64,000 bases of DNA from Paenibacillus sp. FSL R10-2734 (GTDB lineage: Bacteria; Bacillota; Bacilli; Paenibacillales; Paenibacillaceae): the NCBI RefSeq assembly GCF_037963865.1, contig NZ_CP150170.1, positions 7,068,001-7,132,000 of the forward strand, in the 5' to 3' direction. Numbering within the stretch: position 1 is the stretch's first letter; each line of letters opens with the position of its first letter. The position numbers and the translations under genes were made by a program. Below are positions 61,101-64,000 of the stretch, in pieces. Under the pieces are notes generated by a model. The model did not search any database. It was not told the DNA's origin and saw only the letters and a program-made list of their open reading frames with translations.

Positions 61101-61475
61101 GCAATAATCAATCCACTGTACGAATTCAAATAAAGCGGCAAGTGACAACACTGCATCACTACTGCTGATCGCCTTATCCGTATGTACCGCAAGGTTTCCC
61201 AGCTTGATAATATAGGAAAGCTTACCCCAAGTCTGGTTATCCATTGCGAATTTAAAGGTGGATTCATGAATCAATGCCTGCAAATTGTCCTTATACGGCA
61301 TAGTGATAGTGTTATCGGCAGCGTACACCCATTTCACAGCAAGCTCAAAAGCCTTGCGACTGCCCACCGCCGCCATTGCCGGAGAGGTAGCAAGCACTCT
61401 CTCCGCTTCAATGGAAGCTGTAGCAAATAACTTATATTCCGTTTGTCCCTGTAAGAATTCAAAGTTAGCAGGCAT
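58128..61475 (-). CDS. hsdR: Type I restriction endonuclease subunit R
   Basis: An 1115-residue HsdR. An N-terminal DUF4145-like helical domain (about 1-130) and coiled coil (about 150-190) precede the PD-(D/E)XK nuclease (about 195-300; GYADYVLYGKDGLPLAIIEAKRS with Asp, Glu and Lys). The SF2 helicase/translocase follows: Walker A VMATGTGKTRTASSL near 365, DEAH box IIVDEAHRSIF, TATPKTEVDR, and motif VI QMIGRGTRLRKD near 710. The C-terminal region assembles with the MTase. ATG at 61475 has GAGG eight bases away and is preferred to GTG 61484. It lies 75 bases after hsdS in the hsdMSR operon. Confidence 0.95.
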   Translation of the reverse strand: MPANFEFLQGQTEYKLFATASIEAERVLATSPAMAAVGSRKAFELAVKWVYAADNTITMPYKDNLQALIHESTFKFAMDNQTWGKLSYIIKLGNLAVHTDKAISSSDAVLSLAALFEFVQWIDYCYGANYEERHFAESNIPVEKVILDQARIKEKDSLIEQKESEIEALRAQIAAMSNKLTADKEQHQEERHFTPEDISEFRTRKKYIDVDLKLLGWTIGDDVREEVELYGMPNNEGKGYADYVLYGKDGLPLAIIEAKRSSKDPKVGTHQAKLYADCLEQMTGRRPMMFTTNGFETNLWDDITSPQRKVSGVFSKSDLQKLMNRRKERKVLDEVVIDDKITDRYYQKEAIRAVCENIGTGHRRSLLVMATGTGKTRTASSLTDVLSRGGYVTNILFLADRKALVKQAKDDFKNYLPDMSLCNLLSNKDDKTARIVFSTYPTMLNAIDRAKSDDGKRLFTPAHFDLIIVDEAHRSIFKKFRTIFEYFDGIIVGLTATPKTEVDRNTYDFFEMESGVPTYAYPYETAVEIDHVLVPYHNIEVTTKFLEQGITYETLSEDDKARYEEDFTDDEGEMPEFIPSPAINDFIFNQATVDRVLEDLMTQGIKVSGGDRLGKTIIFAQTKQHAQYIVDRFNKLYPQYKGDFSQRIVSGDNYTQSLIDDFKIPNKSPYIAVTVDMLDTGIDVPEIVNLVFFKRIRSKTKFWQMIGRGTRLRKDLFGEGEDKTIFVIFDYLGNFEFFRQHKEGLQGNEAHSLSEAIFAKRVRLIHHMQQSFFIDEPYQLIRADLIEIVIGQIQALNTELVSVKMQLQYIEKYKHNAAFVCLLEQDQSNLIKYLAPIVYMDDVDEHAKRFDNLIYGLMLAQVEESPQYKKSKKQLIEVATTLLQRATIPQVREKITLIQTIGTDEFWENANILNFEKVRTELRSLIKFIVDEGGRNPIYTNLADEVLEVHEGKAMYETYTFEDYKLKVNRYIEKNRDNLVIHKLRNNIPLTALDYEALEMIFTGELGTAEDYQREFKDTPFGLLVRKIAKLEYEAATAAFSEFINDQSLSQGQIVFVKKVIDYIVQNGYIDNVSELIKPPFDKPQSFIKLFDGTKQRRLVEMVTQIKENAVKIIG

Positions 61476-61550
61476 TGGATTCACCTCACGGGTAGAATGT
61501 GGTAGAGATTAATTGAAAAGAGAAAATGATTAGGATAAGCAATCCGCTCG

Positions 61551-62720
61551 TTATTCGAAGTACTCGCTCATTAGGCTGTCGAAGAGGTGCTGCGTTTCGT
61601 CTATGGCCTGTTTGACGAGGGCTTTTTGTTCTTCTATTTTGGTGACGAAGTTGGCGAATTGGGTTTGGAGTTCGATTGGCGGAGAAATAATATCTAGTTC
61701 ATTCAAAATCCTCAAGTTAATATTTTTTTGAGCAGACTCAGGTGCTTGCGCTTCAATAATTTTTTGAAAGAAGTCAAACCATATATATACAAATATATTA
61801 TTTGTCTTCTCATTCGCATTAAATCCTACAACACTATCTGGAAAACACGCATCAAACCCTAAAATAGCAGTTTTTGCGATATTTGCTGCTATTGTTATAC
61901 ATAAGGTTCCAGCTTCCCATTTTTTAGATTGTTTTAAACCTAAATCTGAATATGTTTGCTTATACTGCCGAATAATAAAATCAGCATTTGCAATATCACC
62001 TGTTTGAATAAGTGGGTGAATACCACCTAAAAGAGTAGGTTCATTTCTCGGTCTATGTTTTGAGATTCCCCTATTCAAATCGCCTATTTCTGATAATCTT
62101 TTAATTCTCCATCCTTTTTCATTAGTCACAGGATCACCAAACATATCATAAAAGGTGGATTTAATAAGATTGTCCAGCTCAGCAAGCTGCTGTTTACGCA
62201 TGGCAAGCAGTTCTACGGCGGTGTCTAATGATATGGAAATTCGCTTTTGTGTTACGAGAGATGGTAAAAATATCTCTGTTTCTTTAATAAATCTATCTAA
62301 TTTCAAGTTAGAAATACCAGTAGTTTTATTTGTAAACTTTCTTGTACCACCCATTCTATAATTATAAAATAAATGATAAAACAAATATTTAGGGGAATTA
62401 ACATTTTTATCTTTTAGACGTATTACCGATGTGAAATTATTAAAGAGATATTTATTATTCCCCCCTTCAAAGAATACCACTCTGCCCACTGGTTGTGCTG
62501 GACTCCCACCTGATTTTTCTATAATTATATCTCCGTTTATTAAATACTTCTCTTTCATTTTTTTAGCATCTATTGTCCTTGTAACGACATTTGAGTAATC
62601 AATGGTACCGTTATTAGTGAAATTCGTAGTGCGTAAAACAGGTGTTCCTTTACCTGCATCATCGTCACTCCCCCATTCTCCAGGTAACGGTTTTTCAATT
62701 ATGTCTAATAACTTACTCAC
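61551..62720 (-). CDS. hsdS: Type I restriction-modification specificity subunit S
   Basis: A 389-residue HsdS with two target-recognition domains (about 1-150 and 200-350), each followed by a conserved helical spacer (LAMRKQQLAELDNLIKSTFY DMFGDP region near 175-200, and a C-terminal EEQKALVKQAIDETQHLF). It determines the bipartite DNA target of the complex. GTG start at 62720 overlaps the hsdM stop (8 bases). The two recognition domains differ from one another, as is usual. Target sequence cannot be read from the protein. Confidence 0.93.
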   Translation of the reverse strand: MSKLLDIIEKPLPGEWGSDDDAGKGTPVLRTTNFTNNGTIDYSNVVTRTIDAKKMKEKYLINGDIIIEKSGGSPAQPVGRVVFFEGGNNKYLFNNFTSVIRLKDKNVNSPKYLFYHLFYNYRMGGTRKFTNKTTGISNLKLDRFIKETEIFLPSLVTQKRISISLDTAVELLAMRKQQLAELDNLIKSTFYDMFGDPVTNEKGWRIKRLSEIGDLNRGISKHRPRNEPTLLGGIHPLIQTGDIANADFIIRQYKQTYSDLGLKQSKKWEAGTLCITIAANIAKTAILGFDACFPDSVVGFNANEKTNNIFVYIWFDFFQKIIEAQAPESAQKNINLRILNELDIISPPIELQTQFANFVTKIEEQKALVKQAIDETQHLFDSLMSEYFE

Positions 62721-64000
62721 CCAGTACCCCCCTCAATTCCTCCATCTTGGAGACAATATCAAGGTTCAACTCATCTAATCGAGCCATGATTACTTCTGGC
62801 TTATCGTACTCTACCTTCCTATATACAACCTCTTTATATCTATTAATAGATAGATCATAGACATTGGCTTCAATCGCAGACTTGTCAACCAGGAAGCTTT
62901 GCTCTGTAGGTAGACGATCAGCTTCACCTTCAAGTTTATGGTAACGGGCAATGATATCTGGGATATCGTTAGCTTCAATAGGAGAACGTTTATCATCCAA
63001 TGAATACCCATCCGCTTTCATATCATAAAACCATACTTTATCCGTACCACCCGCACCTGTCTTGGTAAACAACAGAATCGCCGTGCTAACTCCTGCATAA
63101 GGTTTGAACACGCCGCTCGGCAGGGAAATTACCGCTTGAAGCTGATGTTTCTCTACCAGCTCTTTACGAAGTGATTTATGCGCCTTGGTCGAACCAAACA
63201 GAACGCCGTCCGGAACGATACAAGCGCAGCGTCCACCTTTGCGGAGAATACGAAGGAAGAGGGCTACGAACAAAAGCTCTGTCTTTTTAGTATCCGTTAC
63301 TGTTCTTAAGTTATCGTTGATGCTCTCAGCGTCTACAGTTCCGGTAAAAGGGGGATTCGCTAGCACAATATCATAGGCAGATGCCGTATTATTTTGTCTG
63401 GAAACACTGTCCACGTAATCAATGTTCGGCTGGCTAATAGAATGTAGCATTAGGTTCATGGTAGACAGGCGCAGCATCGTTCTGTCGGTATCATAACCTG
63501 AGAACATTTCACCTGAGAAATGCTCCCACTGCTCACTGGTCATTTCAGACTCATATTTTTCACGAATATATTCGGCAGAAGAGACAAGAAAGCCTGCTGT
63601 ACCGCATGCAGGGTCAACGATCTTATCATTAGGTGTGGGCGCTAGTAGATGGACCATCAAGTCGCGAATATGCTTGGGTGTTCTGAACTGGCCGTTTTGT
63701 CCAGCCGAAGCCAGTTTGCCTAGCATGTACTCATAAAGATCACCCTGCATATCCAGGTTCTTGATATCATGTTCATACAGTTCATCAAGACCTGTGATCA
63801 TCTTTTGCAATACTTGCGGTGTTGGAACTAGGAACATGGCATCCTGCATATAACGCGAGAAAGCCGTCATGTTCGTTCCATTCATTGCTTTGATAAAAGG
63901 AAATACCTTCGTGCCGACAATATCATAGATGATACGGGCATCTTTGGTTTTGAATTTACTCCAGCGCAGCTCTTGCCCCTCTTCGTCCTGGGGGAAAATC
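62713..64000 (-). CDS. hsdM: Type I restriction-modification DNA methyltransferase subunit M, 5' end cut
   Basis: The frame stays open through the right window edge (it reads IFPQDEEGQELRWSKFKTKD before the first in-window Met), so the N-terminus lies outside. Visible are the helical N-terminal end, the SAM motif DPACGTAGFLVSS and the adenine-methyltransferase motif IV NPPF (DIVLANPPFTG). The C-terminal region contains YDMKADGYSLDDKRSPI and a coiled coil contacting HsdS. N6-adenine methylation protects host DNA, and M2S1 joins HsdR for restriction. First known gene of the hsdM-hsdS-hsdR operon. Confidence 0.95.
   Translation of the reverse strand, partial: IFPQDEEGQELRWSKFKTKDARIIYDIVGTKVFPFIKAMNGTNMTAFSRYMQDAMFLVPTPQVLQKMITGLDELYEHDIKNLDMQGDLYEYMLGKLASAGQNGQFRTPKHIRDLMVHLLAPTPNDKIVDPACGTAGFLVSSAEYIREKYESEMTSEQWEHFSGEMFSGYDTDRTMLRLSTMNLMLHSISQPNIDYVDSVSRQNNTASAYDIVLANPPFTGTVDAESINDNLRTVTDTKKTELLFVALFLRILRKGGRCACIVPDGVLFGSTKAHKSLRKELVEKHQLQAVISLPSGVFKPYAGVSTAILLFTKTGAGGTDKVWFYDMKADGYSLDDKRSPIEANDIPDIIARYHKLEGEADRLPTEQSFLVDKSAIEANVYDLSINRYKEVVYRKVEYDKPEVIMARLDELNLDIVSKMEELRGVLGE

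Noticed and set aside
1..64000. CRISPR arrays
   Set aside because: No set of regularly spaced short repeats with unique spacers was seen; the repeats found are dispersed palindromes or paired sites.

Overview
The window looks like a chromosome segment of a Paenibacillus-type Firmicute. The evidence is strong AAGGAGG-type ribosome binding sites, frequent GTG/TTG starts, many U-tailed terminators, a CcpA-like cre site, a PyrR-type pyrimidine attenuator, a Spo0E-like protein, a sigma factor with a DUF4367 anti-sigma partner, and dispersed palindromic repeats. No rRNA operon or CRISPR array was seen. Both window edges cut genes: a DUF4003 gene at base 1 and hsdM at base 64000.

Left part (1-33 kb) is mostly ordinary chromosome: an FtsX/ATPase ABC pair; a heterodimeric ABC exporter with one degenerate ATP site; a rubredoxin / NADH:rubredoxin reductase / flavodiiron oxygen-or-NO detoxification operon beside a Crp/Fnr regulator, the two units sharing an upstream motif; a glyoxalase-like/aminoglycoside-phosphotransferase-like fusion; a Na/Pi transporter; a GH105 hydrolase divergent from an AraC regulator; a secreted three-repeat FG-GAP-like protein; a sigma/anti-sigma pair; and an organosulfur operon (SsuBCA-like ABC importer, NtaA/DszA-like monooxygenase, FMN reductase). 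That operon carries a hairpin in its leader and two copies of a hairpin repeat between its cistrons.

The most striking small locus is 34.3-37.1 kb. A soluble SPFH/Band-7 (slipin) gene is preceded on the same strand by a sequence that folds as a circularly permuted tRNA: T arm, then a loop-capped acceptor stem, then a D-arm remnant and an Ile-type anticodon arm. Its predicted promoter has a palindromic operator filling the -35/-10 spacer, and two WYL-domain regulators diverge from it. This matches the predicted pairing of SPFH/Band-7 proteins with a tRNA-like RNA in RNA-repair systems, but no RtcB ligase is present here.

At 37-42.4 kb lie a PLP dehydratase / ornithine-cyclodeaminase-like pair behind a long structured leader, and codBA behind a PyrR-type attenuator.

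From about 42.5 kb to the right edge the DNA is an accessory/defence island: a tiny holin-like toxin ORF; a NERD protein; an XRE regulator with two identical palindromic operators; a PD-(D/E)XK protein; a type II R-M unit with a circularly permuted C5 methyltransferase and a Zn-finger nuclease, flanked by short direct repeats; a broken tyrosine recombinase next to a degenerate tRNA-Leu; a very AT-rich three-gene module (double GHKL ATPase, receiver-like protein, C5 methyltransferase) that looks like an undescribed signalling-type R-M or defence system; relics of a toxin-like gene and of a radical-SAM SCIFF-type maturase; and a type I R-M operon (hsdM-hsdS-hsdR). Three methylation-linked systems stacked beside an integrase relic suggest repeated insertion at one site.
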